From NCBI GenBank assembly GCA_003487805.1, contig DNNE01000040.1, positions 1 to 15,441 of the forward strand: a stretch of DNA of 15,441 nt, read 5' to 3'. The stretch's first letter is position 1. Each line of letters starts with the position of its first letter. Below the pieces are notes generated by a model. The model was not told the origin of the DNA and made no database searches. It saw only the letters and a list, made by a program, of their open reading frames with translations. Positions 1-6,451 of this stretch are shown piece after piece. This DNA is from Blastocatellia bacterium (lineage in GTDB: Bacteria; Acidobacteriota; Blastocatellia; Pyrinomonadales; Pyrinomonadaceae). The position numbers and the translations under genes are program-made.

Positions 1-116
1 TTTGGAGTGCGGCGGCTTGACGCCGCTTTTGGTTGTCGTTGTTCGATAGGGGCGCTTCAAATTTGGCTGCGGTTGGGTTGCAGCGCTAAAGCGGCGTCAA
101 GCCGCCGCACTCCAAA
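1..116. repeat. REPIN-like element: two inverted REP hairpins flanking a 58-bp spacer
   Basis: Positions 1-29 and 88-116 are a perfect 29-bp inverted repeat. Each arm starts or ends with the flank TTTGGAGT and contains its own hairpin (GCGGCG, six-base loop, CGCCGC). Two REP palindromes in opposite orientation about 60 bp apart is the architecture of a REPIN, a non-autonomous element mobilised in trans by RAYT transposases. The right edge abuts the xylH stop codon (complement of 117-119), so the hairpin could also end or protect the xyl transcript. There is no T tract typical of an intrinsic terminator. Its sequence differs from the REPs around the RAYT at 1297-1896, so that transposase is not obviously its partner. 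The left edge coincides with the window edge and may extend further. Confidence 0.8.
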
Positions 117-1277
117 TCAACCCTTTCTTCTTCCGAACATATCGAAGCCGACCGCCGCGACCAGCACTCCGCCCTTCACCACGTACTGGGCCCAGTTCTC
201 GACATTCAAGAGCGACATGCCGTTGTCGAGGCTCGATAAAATCAGCGCGCCGAGCACTGCGCCGAACACCGTGCCGCGGCCGCCCATCAAACTGGTGCCG
301 CCGATCACGCATGACGCGATCGCGTCGAGTTCCATCAGTGTGCCGGCATCAGGCGACGCGCTGCCGACGCGCGCGGTGTGCAGCAGCGAAGCCAAACCCG
401 CTAACGCACCCATCAAACAAAACGCTGCGAGGATGTATCGCTTGAGATTAATTCCCGACAAGCGCGCCGCGTCGGGATTTCCGCCGATCGCATATAGATA
501 ACGGCCGAACGTGGTGTTCGCGGTTAAGAAGGCTCCAGCCAGCGCGACCGCGACCAGAAATATCACGGGAATCGGCAACCCGCCGGCCTTATTCATCAGA
601 ATGATGAACGCGACGATCACGATTGATGGCACTACAATTCGCGTGACGATTGCCGAGGGGCTCAGCGTTTTCAATCCGTGACGCTGTCGCGCGCGATTGC
701 GGCGAAGATTGGTCCAGGCAATCGCGACAATACTAATTGCGGCCAGGGCGAGTCCGACTCTTCGATCCAGGAACTCGCGGCCCAGGGATCGAAAGAACGG
801 CAGCTCGACGGGAATCGTGGCGCCCTTCGTCAGTTTAAGAATCACGCCGCGCCAGGCCTGCAATCCGCCGAGGGTGACGATAAACGACGGGATATTTACA
901 TAAGCGACCAGCGTCCCTTGCAACGCGCCAATCAGCAAGCCGACCGCGATTGCCGCAACCAGACACGGAACCAATCCCCAACCCTGGGCCATCGCCGCGA
1001 TGCCGCCCGCGAGCCCAACCACCGCGCCGACAGATAGATCGATGTTGCCGCTGACGATGACCATCAACATGCCGACGGCCAGTACTCCGGTGACGGCGGT
1101 CTGCTGCAAAAGCTTCGAGAAATTAATTGCTCCCAGAAAAAGTCCGTAAGGGTGGTATTGATCGATTGTGGCCCACTGAAAGAACAGCCAGATCGCGATC
1201 AACGCGAGCAGCATGGTATAGGCGCGCAGCGCGGACGTCCGAAGTTTGAGACGGGCTGTGTTGGATTGATCAGTCAT
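117..1277 (-). CDS. xylH: Xylose-type sugar ABC transporter permease (XylH)
   Basis: Inner-membrane permease of a CUT2-family (ribose/xylose class) ABC importer, 386 aa, close to the roughly 390 aa of E. coli XylH. The protein is almost entirely hydrophobic with about ten predicted membrane segments. It carries family-typical blocks: AVGMLMVIVSGNIDLSVGAV near residue 65, PSFIVTLGGLQAWRG near 130, FGRYLYAIGGNPDAARLSGI near 255, and the C-terminal CVIGGTSLMGGRGTVFGAVL followed by SSLDNGMSLLNV. These match XylH rather than RbsC in my recollection of the families. It would pair with the XylG-like ATPase and XylF-like binding protein encoded upstream on the same strand, but the RAYT insertion separates it from xylG by about 670 bp. 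No clear Shine-Dalgarno precedes the ATG at 1277. Sugar specificity is inferred from similarity and synteny. Confidence 0.9.
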   Translation of the reverse strand: MTDQSNTARLKLRTSALRAYTMLLALIAIWLFFQWATIDQYHPYGLFLGAINFSKLLQQTAVTGVLAVGMLMVIVSGNIDLSVGAVVGLAGGIAAMAQGWGLVPCLVAAIAVGLLIGALQGTLVAYVNIPSFIVTLGGLQAWRGVILKLTKGATIPVELPFFRSLGREFLDRRVGLALAAISIVAIAWTNLRRNRARQRHGLKTLSPSAIVTRIVVPSIVIVAFIILMNKAGGLPIPVIFLVAVALAGAFLTANTTFGRYLYAIGGNPDAARLSGINLKRYILAAFCLMGALAGLASLLHTARVGSASPDAGTLMELDAIASCVIGGTSLMGGRGTVFGAVLGALILSSLDNGMSLLNVENWAQYVVKGGVLVAAVGFDMFGRRKG

Positions 1278-1294
1278 ATTTAAATCTCAAACTC

Positions 1295-1318
1295 GTTTAG
1301 ACGGCGGACTTGTCCGCC
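1295..1318 (+). repeat. Left REP of the RAYT unit
   Basis: The octamer GTTTAGAC is followed by a hairpin with stem GGCGGA, loop CTTG and stem TCCGCC. It is the inverted partner of 1898-1921, matching at 22 of 24 positions. The two differences fall on paired stem positions and preserve pairing. The RAYT stop codon and its last codons lie inside this repeat. Confidence 0.85.
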
Positions 1319-1896
1319 ACCTTAGCAAATTCTTCTTCGGTCCATAGCCAACGCCAATCGATTTCAATGGGAACCCTTCCCGGTTCGTGCGGCAGATAGG
1401 CGTGATAACGGGACCAACGCCGCTTGGCTGGATGATCGCATAATCCGGCACGGACAGGGTTCAGGTGTATGTAGTTAAGCTTCTGTCGAATGAACTTGTC
1501 GCTCCAAATATCGATCGACGAAAAATCCTGAAGCCAAACCGCGTGAGTCTGGCCTGAGGCCAGCGGCCGCGCGAGTTTGAGTCGGCCGAGTATTTCCGAT
1601 TCGTTCCCCGCTCGAAAATACTTCAAGATCTTTGAAGCAGATCTTCCCTTGAGCTTTCCAACAACTTTGCTGATGTTTAGTTCGATAGGATTTGCCAATA
1701 GATGAAAGTGATCCGGTATCAAGACGTAGCCGATTAGCTTAAATGGATCTTTAAGACGCGTCTCGGAAAGCGCTTCAATGAATAATGAACAAATTTCATC
1801 ACGTCGAAATATCGGGACACGCGCATAGGTTACTCCCGTGAAGTAATGAACGAGAGTCTGCTCTTTCGATTTGAAAAGATGCATCGCTAAGAACAT
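1297..1896 (-). CDS. REP-associated tyrosine transposase (RAYT, Y1/HUH family)
   Basis: Single-strand DNA transposase-like protein of the IS200/IS605-related Y1 superfamily, 199 aa. It shows the HUH metal-binding motif in PDHFHLLANP (His63, His65) and the RAYT hallmark YIHLNPVRAGL, whose Tyr142 is the candidate nucleophile. It lies between two inverted REP hairpins (1295-1318 and 1898-1921), the standard arrangement for a RAYT that recognises its own REPs. The stop codon TAA falls inside the left REP, so the last residues (ADKSAV) are encoded by the hairpin. The start may be ATG 1896 or the in-frame ATG four codons later. It interrupts the xylG-xylH spacing but reads in the same direction, so it may be co-transcribed with the sugar transporter. 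RAYTs are usually single-copy, domesticated genes. Activity cannot be judged here, but both histidines and the candidate tyrosine are present. Confidence 0.92.
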   Translation of the reverse strand: MFLAMHLFKSKEQTLVHYFTGVTYARVPIFRRDEICSLFIEALSETRLKDPFKLIGYVLIPDHFHLLANPIELNISKVVGKLKGRSASKILKYFRAGNESEILGRLKLARPLASGQTHAVWLQDFSSIDIWSDKFIRQKLNYIHLNPVRAGLCDHPAKRRWSRYHAYLPHEPGRVPIEIDWRWLWTEEEFAKVADKSAV

Positions 1897-1897
1897 A

Positions 1898-1921
1898 GCC
1901 GGACAAGTCCGGCGTCTAAAC
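1898..1921 (-). repeat. Right REP of the RAYT unit
   Basis: Read on the minus strand, GTTTAGAC is followed by stem GCCGGA, loop CTTG and stem TCCGGC. It ends 1 bp before the RAYT ATG (1896), so it forms the transposase leader and could influence its translation. Confidence 0.85.
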
Positions 1922-1943
1922 GATCAGAATAATTCGTTCGACA

Positions 1944-3473
1944 CTACGCTGCTCTGCGCGCGTGGCCCGTTGCGCACGACATCACTGCTTCAGGCGTTGC
2001 TTGACTGCGCGTGAATTCGCCCGTCACGCGTCCTTCATGCAAAACGATAACAAGATCGGACAGGCCGAGTACTTCAGGCAGCTCTGAAGAAACCAAAACG
2101 ATCGCGAGGCCGCTCTCAGCCAGGCGATTAATCTGCGCATAAATTTCCTGCTTCGCGCCCACGTCGATCCCGCGCGTCGGTTCGTCGAGAAACAGCACGC
2201 GCGGGTTCGTCAACAGCCATTTTGCCAGCACCACCTTCTGCTGATTACCGCCAGAGAGTGTGCCGGCAACGGTGAAAACCGATGGCGCCTTGATTCGTAG
2301 ATCGCTTGCGGCCCGCTCGCCGGCAGCGGCTTCCGCGTCTTCATTCGTTACGAAGCGTCCTGACACTCTGCGCAGGCACGCGAGCGTCATATTCTTCAGA
2401 ATCGTCTGATCGAGAATCAATCCATAACGCTTGCGATCTTCCGTGACAAAGCCGATGCCGTGTTTGATTGCGTCCGCTGGTTTGGCGATCTGAATTTGCT
2501 TTCCGTCAACCAGAATTTCCGCTGACTTGCGTCCCGGATGGGCGCCGAAGATTGCCATCAGGAGCTCGCTCCGTCCCGATCCCATCAAGCCGGCGATGCC
2601 CAAAACCTCACCTTTGTGGGCCGTAAATCCGACCTGATCGACCAGGAGCTTGCCAGGAACCGACGGATCTTCGACCGTCACATTGCGCACTTCAAACACA
2701 ACTTCGCCGCGATCGTGTTTAGCGTCAGGAAAAATTTGATCGACAGCGCGACCGACCATTTTGCCGATAACGCGCGGCTCATCGGTTTCAGCTGTCGGCG
2801 TAGTATCGATCGTCTTGCCATCGCGCAGCACCGTTATGCGATCGCTGATATGAAAGACTTCGTCGAGTTTATGCGAGATGTAAATCATCGCGACGCCGCG
2901 CGCGCGCAAGTCATTTAGAATTCCGAATAACGTCTCAACTTCAGCGTCAGTCAACGCGGCTGTCGGCTCATCCAGCACGACGATGCGAGCGTTTTGCGAA
3001 AGCGCTTTGGCAATCTCAACCAATTGCTGTTGCCCGATCCCGAGGTTGCGCACCGGGCTGTGAGGATCGATTGTCAGATGAAGATCATCGAGAAGTTTTT
3101 GCGCGCGACTGTAAAGCTCTTCCCAGTTGATGATGCCGAAACGGCGCGGCTCGCGTCCGAGAAAAATGTTCTCGGCGACGCTGAGATCTTTGACCAGCGA
3201 AAGTTCCTGATAGATAACCGCGATACCCGCTTGCTCAGAGTCGCGCACGCTCGCAAAGCGGCGCGCTGAGCCCTCAAGCACAACCTCTCCGCCGTATTCA
3301 GGGTGAGGATAGACGCCGGCGAGAATTTTGATCAGGGTCGATTTTCCGGCGCCATTTTCGCCGACGAGAGCGTGAATCTCTCCTGTACGAAGATCAAGGC
3401 TCACGCCGTCGAGGGCCTTGACGCCCGGGAAAGACTTGGTGATTTCCTTCATCTCAAGAAGAGGTGAAATCAT
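1944..3473 (-). CDS. xylG: Xylose-type sugar ABC transporter, double ATP-binding protein (XylG)
   Basis: ATPase that drives sugar import, 509 aa from the chosen start (E. coli XylG is about 513). Two fused ABC domains are visible, as in all CUT2 ATPases. The first has Walker A GENGAGKST (about residues 38-46), signature LGIGQQQLVEIAKAL and Walker B IVVLDEPTAAL. The second has a degenerate Walker A (GLMGSGRSE), signature LSGGNQQKVVLAKWL and Walker B VLFLDEPTRGIDVG, so only the first site is expected to be fully catalytic. The frame stays open to 3557, but the extra 28 residues resemble the AT-rich repeat upstream rather than protein, so ATG 3473 (MISPLLEMKEITKSF) is preferred; ATG 3452 is also possible. 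No clear Shine-Dalgarno is seen. It lies 114 bp downstream of xylF, with a long inverted repeat in between. Confidence 0.92.
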   Translation of the reverse strand: MISPLLEMKEITKSFPGVKALDGVSLDLRTGEIHALVGENGAGKSTLIKILAGVYPHPEYGGEVVLEGSARRFASVRDSEQAGIAVIYQELSLVKDLSVAENIFLGREPRRFGIINWEELYSRAQKLLDDLHLTIDPHSPVRNLGIGQQQLVEIAKALSQNARIVVLDEPTAALTDAEVETLFGILNDLRARGVAMIYISHKLDEVFHISDRITVLRDGKTIDTTPTAETDEPRVIGKMVGRAVDQIFPDAKHDRGEVVFEVRNVTVEDPSVPGKLLVDQVGFTAHKGEVLGIAGLMGSGRSELLMAIFGAHPGRKSAEILVDGKQIQIAKPADAIKHGIGFVTEDRKRYGLILDQTILKNMTLACLRRVSGRFVTNEDAEAAAGERAASDLRIKAPSVFTVAGTLSGGNQQKVVLAKWLLTNPRVLFLDEPTRGIDVGAKQEIYAQINRLAESGLAIVLVSSELPEVLGLSDLVIVLHEGRVTGEFTRSQATPEAVMSCATGHARRAA

Positions 3474-3513
3474 CGTTTTGGATCGAAAACATTGAGAACT
3501 GAAAAGTGCAAAG

Positions 3514-3577
3514 TGCAAATTGAAAATTGTCCGTCGCGCTGAATTTGCGATTTGCAATTCTCATTTTTCAATTTGCA
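3514..3577. repeat. Long AT-rich inverted repeat between xylF and xylG
   Basis: Positions 3514-3528 (TGCAAATTGAAAATT) pair with 3563-3577 at 14 of 15 positions, with a 34-base loop that itself contains TTTGCGATTTGCAATT. The sequence is built from short, slightly varied words such as AAAGTGCAAA and CAATTTGCA. It lies just after the xylF stop codon (complement of 3588-3590). An intercistronic stem here could stabilise the xylF message or reduce read-through into xylG, which would fit the usual excess of binding protein over ATPase. That role is inference. Confidence 0.6.
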
Positions 3578-3587
3578 TTGCTTAGAG

Positions 3588-4646
3588 TTACTGCTTGGGC
3601 CACTGATCCTTCGGCACGTTCTTATAAACATCTTCGAGTTTGTGATAGCCGTCTTTGATGACCGTCTGCATCACGTTGTCTTTGTCGAGGACCATCGGTT
3701 CGAAGAGCAGAGAAGGCACGTCGATCTTGCCGTTATTTATTTTGTCTTTCGCGTCGACCTTTTCGCCGCGCGCGAGTTTTACTGCCGAATCAACCGCGGC
3801 GAATGCCAGCGGCTGGATCGGTTTGTAGACCGTCATAGTCTGTTTGCCATCGACGATGCGTTGCACAGCATCAAGCGAAGCATCTTGTCCGGTGACCAAA
3901 ACGTGACCCACCAGTTGCGGCGGCAGAGCAGAGACCCCCCCCCCCGCCGTGCCATCATTCGAAGCGACTACGGCCTGGATGTCGTTGTTATTTTTCGTGA
4001 GCGCGTCTTCCATGATGCGCAGAGCTTCGCTGGCCAGCCATTCGCGTGCGAACTGCTTGGTCACGATCTTGATCTGGCCTTTATCGATCGCCGGTTGCAG
4101 CACATTCATCTGACCTTCCATCAGCAGGAGCGCGTTGTTGTCGGTCTGCGAGCCGCCTATCAAGACATAGTTTCCCTTCGGTGCATGATCGAGCGCGTAC
4201 TGCGCTTGCATCTGTCCAATCTTCACGACCTGGTGCGCGACGTAGAGATCCACATCAGAGTTTCTGACCAAGCGATCGTAACTAATCACGGGGACGCCTT
4301 GTTTGTGCGCGGCCTCGACAATTGAGGCAGCAATTTGCCCGTTGTGTGGGGCCACGATCAAAACATTTACGCCCTTGGTCAAGAGGTTGTCACACTGTTT
4401 GGTTTGCACGGCGTCGTCACCGTTGGCGACCTGAATTTCGCATTCAGCGCCGACTTCCTTGCAACGCTGCTCGACCAGGGCCTTGTCGCGCTGCCAGCGC
4501 TCTTCCTTGAGAGTGTCCATCGAAAAGCCGATGCGCACCGGTCCGCCGGTTTTTGCGCCGCGGCCGGTCTCAGGTCCTTTCACACAGGCGGAGCAGAGCA
4601 GCGTTGCCGCGAAAAGCGAGAACATCAATTTGGTTGTGATCTTCAT
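3588..4646 (-). CDS. xylF: Xylose-type sugar ABC transporter substrate-binding protein (XylF)
   Basis: Type I periplasmic sugar-binding protein (Peripla_BP_4 class), 352 aa, first gene of the operon. The N-terminus is a short basic and hydrophobic leader ending LLCSAC, so Cys21 is probably lipidated. The -3 residue is Cys rather than the usual Leu, so lipoprotein status is likely but not certain. Family blocks include IGFSMDTLKEERWQRDK, NVLIVAPHNG, VISYDRL, ASNDGTAGGGVSAL, TGQDASLDAVQRI, TMTVYKPIQPLA and the C-terminal TVIKDGYHKLEDVY. These closely follow E. coli XylF as I recall it. The ATG at 4646 has an upstream GAAGGG seven bases away and a good promoter at 4723-4751. The codons for the TAGGGV stretch contain an 11-base homopolymer (3935-3945). 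The ligand is inferred as xylose or a similar pentose; glucose or ribose cannot be excluded. Confidence 0.92.
   Translation of the reverse strand: MKITTKLMFSLFAATLLCSACVKGPETGRGAKTGGPVRIGFSMDTLKEERWQRDKALVEQRCKEVGAECEIQVANGDDAVQTKQCDNLLTKGVNVLIVAPHNGQIAASIVEAAHKQGVPVISYDRLVRNSDVDLYVAHQVVKIGQMQAQYALDHAPKGNYVLIGGSQTDNNALLLMEGQMNVLQPAIDKGQIKIVTKQFAREWLASEALRIMEDALTKNNNDIQAVVASNDGTAGGGVSALPPQLVGHVLVTGQDASLDAVQRIVDGKQTMTVYKPIQPLAFAAVDSAVKLARGEKVDAKDKINNGKIDVPSLLFEPMVLDKDNVMQTVIKDGYHKLEDVYKNVPKDQWPKQ
3935..3945 (-). repeat. 11-base homopolymer (C on plus, G in sense) inside xylF
   Basis: Eleven consecutive C on the plus strand encode the Gly-Gly-Gly part of NDGTAGGGV in XylF. The frame is intact at this length and the flanking protein aligns with the family on both sides. 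Homopolymers of this length are classic slipped-strand mispairing sites. A change of one or two bases would truncate XylF about two-thirds of the way through. It is also a known type of sequencing-error site. Confidence 0.9.
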
Positions 4647-4722
4647 TTCTTAGCCCTTCTTTGATGAAACGGTTATGTGCATTTGGAGTCGATTAACGCA
4701 CGGCTCCGTCAGGATCCGGATG

Positions 4723-4751
4723 TTTATAGCCACCCAGGCTATATTATTCAA
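4723..4751 (-). promoter_or_regulatory. Sigma70-like promoter of the xyl operon
   Basis: On the minus strand, TTGAAT (complement of 4746-4751) is followed after exactly 17 bases by TATAAA (complement of 4723-4728). That gives 4 of 6 and 5 of 6 consensus matches at optimal spacing. Transcription would start near 4716, leaving a leader of about 70 bases before the xylF ATG. Prediction from sequence only. Confidence 0.6.
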
Positions 4752-4754
4752 GCA

Positions 4755-4793
4755 TCTCCGCGAGGAGCGAGACCGTTCCGCTCCTCGCGGAGA
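4755..4793. repeat. Perfect 15-bp palindromic hairpin between malQ and xylF
   Basis: Positions 4755-4769 (TCTCCGCGAGGAGCG) and 4779-4793 are exact inverted copies separated by nine bases. It lies 72 bp after the malQ stop codon and immediately upstream of the xyl -35 box. No T run follows in either direction, so it is not a textbook intrinsic terminator. It may be a REP-family palindrome, a malQ transcript-end stabiliser, or an operator-like site for the xyl promoter. The sequence alone does not decide between these. Confidence 0.7.
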
Positions 4794-4864
4794 CAAGAAA
4801 GTTGAACGGCGATTCGGACTATAAGTATTGCGCACCTGGCGGCGCTCAGCGTTACCGACGCGAT

Positions 4865-6352
4865 TCAATCAGTGCTTCTTCCGTAAATCTCCGTCAACAC
4901 TTTCAGACGTTGAATTAGCTCGTTGGGGATCGGATTGGACGGCATTCTCCAGCTCCAGTTGCCAGTCGTGCTTGCCGGAAGGTTCATTCTGGCGTCGCTC
5001 GCAAGTCCGAGCACGTCCTGCATCGGAATGATCGCAGTGTCGGCGACTGAAGCCATTGCGGCGCGAATCATGTCCCAGTTGATCTCGCTTCCGTTGCTTG
5101 CCAGGTATTGCAAACAATACTTGCGCTGATCGTTGTCAAGATTTTCAAACCAGCCGATCGTCGTATCGTTGTCATGTGTGCCGGTGTAGACGACCGTCCC
5201 GTGCGTGTGATTATGCGGCAGATGATCGTTAGTTGCGTTGCCACCAAAAGCAAATTGCAAAACGCGCATGCCGGGAAAGCCAGATTCCTCGCGCAGACTC
5301 TCGACATCCGGCGTAATGACTCCGAGATTCTCTGCGATGATCGGCAAATCGCCAAGCCTTTTTTTCAGACTGGCGAATAACTCTCGACCGGGCGTCTCGA
5401 CCCATTCGCCATTTTGGGCGGTGACATCAGTGGCGGGAATCTCCCAGCAGGCAGCAAAACCGCGAAAGTGATCGACGCGAACGAGGTCGAACAGTTCGAG
5501 TGACCAGCGCACCCGATCGATCCACCATTGAAAATTGTCCGCGCGCAATCGCTCCCAATCGTAAAGCGGATTGCCCCAGAGTTGACCGGTCGCGGAAAAA
5601 TAATCAGGCGGTACGCCGGCCACGACCGTGGGCTTTCCATCTTTATCCAGCTTGAAATATTCGCGATTGGCCCACACATCAGCCGAATCATGTGCCACAA
5701 AGATCGGCAGGTCGCCGATGATCCTCACTCCGCGTTCGCGGGCATAGCTGCGAAGCGCTTTCCATTGACGGAAGAAGATGAATTGGAAGAATTTCTGCTC
5801 GAGGATTTGCTCAGCCAGCGTCGATTTAATAGCGCTGAGTGTAATCGGATCACGTTGAGATAGTTCACGCTGCCAATCAGCCCATGAGGAGCCACCATGC
5901 ATGTCCTTCAAAGCACGAAAGGTCGCATAGTCCGTAAGCCACCACGACGAATCGTCGCAGAATTCTTCGAATCCGTCATAGTTACTTAATGCGCCGTCTT
6001 TGAATTGAAGAAAAGCATGCTGAAGCAACCTTTCTTTGAAGTCGCGCACGATTTCAAACTCGACTCGTCCGGGTGAGAAATGGGCGACGTTAATGACGCT
6101 CTGGTCCAGCCAGCCATCGTCGATCAATTGGCGCGGATCGATCAGCAGTGGATTCCCGGCGAACGCCGAAATCGCCTGGTAGGGTGAGTTTCCGTATCCG
6201 GTTGGACCAAGCGGCAGTGTCTGCCACAGTGTCTGTCCCGACTCATGAAGAAAGTCGATAAACGCGCGCGCCTCAGCGCCAAGGTCGCCGATGCCGAACG
6301 GCGACGGCAGCGATGTAGGATGAAGGAGGATGCCGCTTGATCTGTTTGACAC
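4865..6352 (-). CDS. malQ: 4-alpha-glucanotransferase (amylomaltase, GH77)
   Basis: Cytosolic enzyme that transfers alpha-1,4-glucan chains between maltodextrins, releasing glucose; used in maltodextrin or glycogen metabolism. The protein is about 495 aa from the chosen start, the normal size for the short bacterial type. GH77 landmarks appear in order: SSGILLHPTSLPSPFGIGDL at the N-terminus, RIIGDLPIFVAHDSADVW, GVPPDYFSATGQLWGNPLYD, the nucleophile region LVRVDHFRGF, the acid/base region IIAENLGVITPDV, and YTGTHDNDTTIGW with the third catalytic Asp. The frame is open to 6550 with an ATG at 6439, but the conserved domain starts just after a GTG at 6352 preceded by AAGGA at good spacing. The ATG 6439 version would translate a REP palindrome (6370-6410) and overlap the promoter of the divergent gene. 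GTG 6352 is therefore preferred. No other glycogen genes are in the window. Confidence 0.93.
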   Translation of the reverse strand: MSNRSSGILLHPTSLPSPFGIGDLGAEARAFIDFLHESGQTLWQTLPLGPTGYGNSPYQAISAFAGNPLLIDPRQLIDDGWLDQSVINVAHFSPGRVEFEIVRDFKERLLQHAFLQFKDGALSNYDGFEEFCDDSSWWLTDYATFRALKDMHGGSSWADWQRELSQRDPITLSAIKSTLAEQILEQKFFQFIFFRQWKALRSYARERGVRIIGDLPIFVAHDSADVWANREYFKLDKDGKPTVVAGVPPDYFSATGQLWGNPLYDWERLRADNFQWWIDRVRWSLELFDLVRVDHFRGFAACWEIPATDVTAQNGEWVETPGRELFASLKKRLGDLPIIAENLGVITPDVESLREESGFPGMRVLQFAFGGNATNDHLPHNHTHGTVVYTGTHDNDTTIGWFENLDNDQRKYCLQYLASNGSEINWDMIRAAMASVADTAIIPMQDVLGLASDARMNLPASTTGNWSWRMPSNPIPNELIQRLKVLTEIYGRSTD

Positions 6353-6369
6353 TGAACGATTCCTTGCGA

Positions 6370-6410
6370 CTGGAGCGCAAGCGTCCTCGCTTGCAACGTT
6401 GCTGCTCCAG
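6370..6410. repeat. REP-like nested palindrome in the malQ / membrane-protein divergent region
   Basis: An inner stem GCAAGCG-TCCT-CGCTTGC (6377-6394) is nested in outer arms CTGGAGC (6370-6376) and GCTCCAG (6404-6410). This looks like an intergenic REP rather than coding sequence, and it supports the downstream GTG start for malQ. It occupies much of the 99-bp divergent spacer and could insulate or terminate transcription. Confidence 0.65.
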
Positions 6411-6416
6411 CCACCG

Positions 6417-6445
6417 TTGCCAATTCGCGCGCGGCTCATGATACT
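6417..6445 (+). promoter_or_regulatory. Possible promoter giving a leaderless mRNA
   Basis: TTGCCA (6417-6422), a 17-base spacer and GATACT (6440-6445) give 5 of 6 and 4 of 6 consensus matches. The expected start point, seven bases after the -10 box, is at or within a base or so of the GTG start codon at 6452. That start has no Shine-Dalgarno. A leaderless transcript is inferred. Confidence 0.4.
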
Positions 6446-6451
6446 ACGACC

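Larger units (their letters stand above)
1295..1921 (-). mobile_element. RAYT-REP unit inserted between xylG and xylH
   Basis: The two inverted REPs and the transposase gene between them form a compact 627-bp unit, with only 1 bp separating the right REP from the ATG. It is the sole non-transporter element between xylG (stop at 1944) and xylH (start at 1277). No target-site duplication is visible at the edges, as expected for HUH single-strand transposition. Confidence 0.75.

Noticed and set aside
3474..3557. 28-residue N-terminal extension of XylG
   Set aside because: It is translated from an AT-rich inverted repeat. The conserved ABC domain starts after the ATG at 3473.
3552..4325. 257-aa open frame on the plus strand opposite xylF
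   Set aside because: It is antisense to a well-recognised XylF reading frame and its protein has no recognisable motif. Long antisense frames are common in this codon usage.
4755..4793. Classical intrinsic terminator for malQ
   Set aside because: The stem is strong but no T run follows it on the minus strand, so the terminator label is not justified and it is listed as a repeat.
4650..4868. 72-aa open frame between malQ and xylF
   Set aside because: It would be translated from the 15-bp palindrome and the xyl promoter, has no Shine-Dalgarno, and shows no protein-like conservation pattern.
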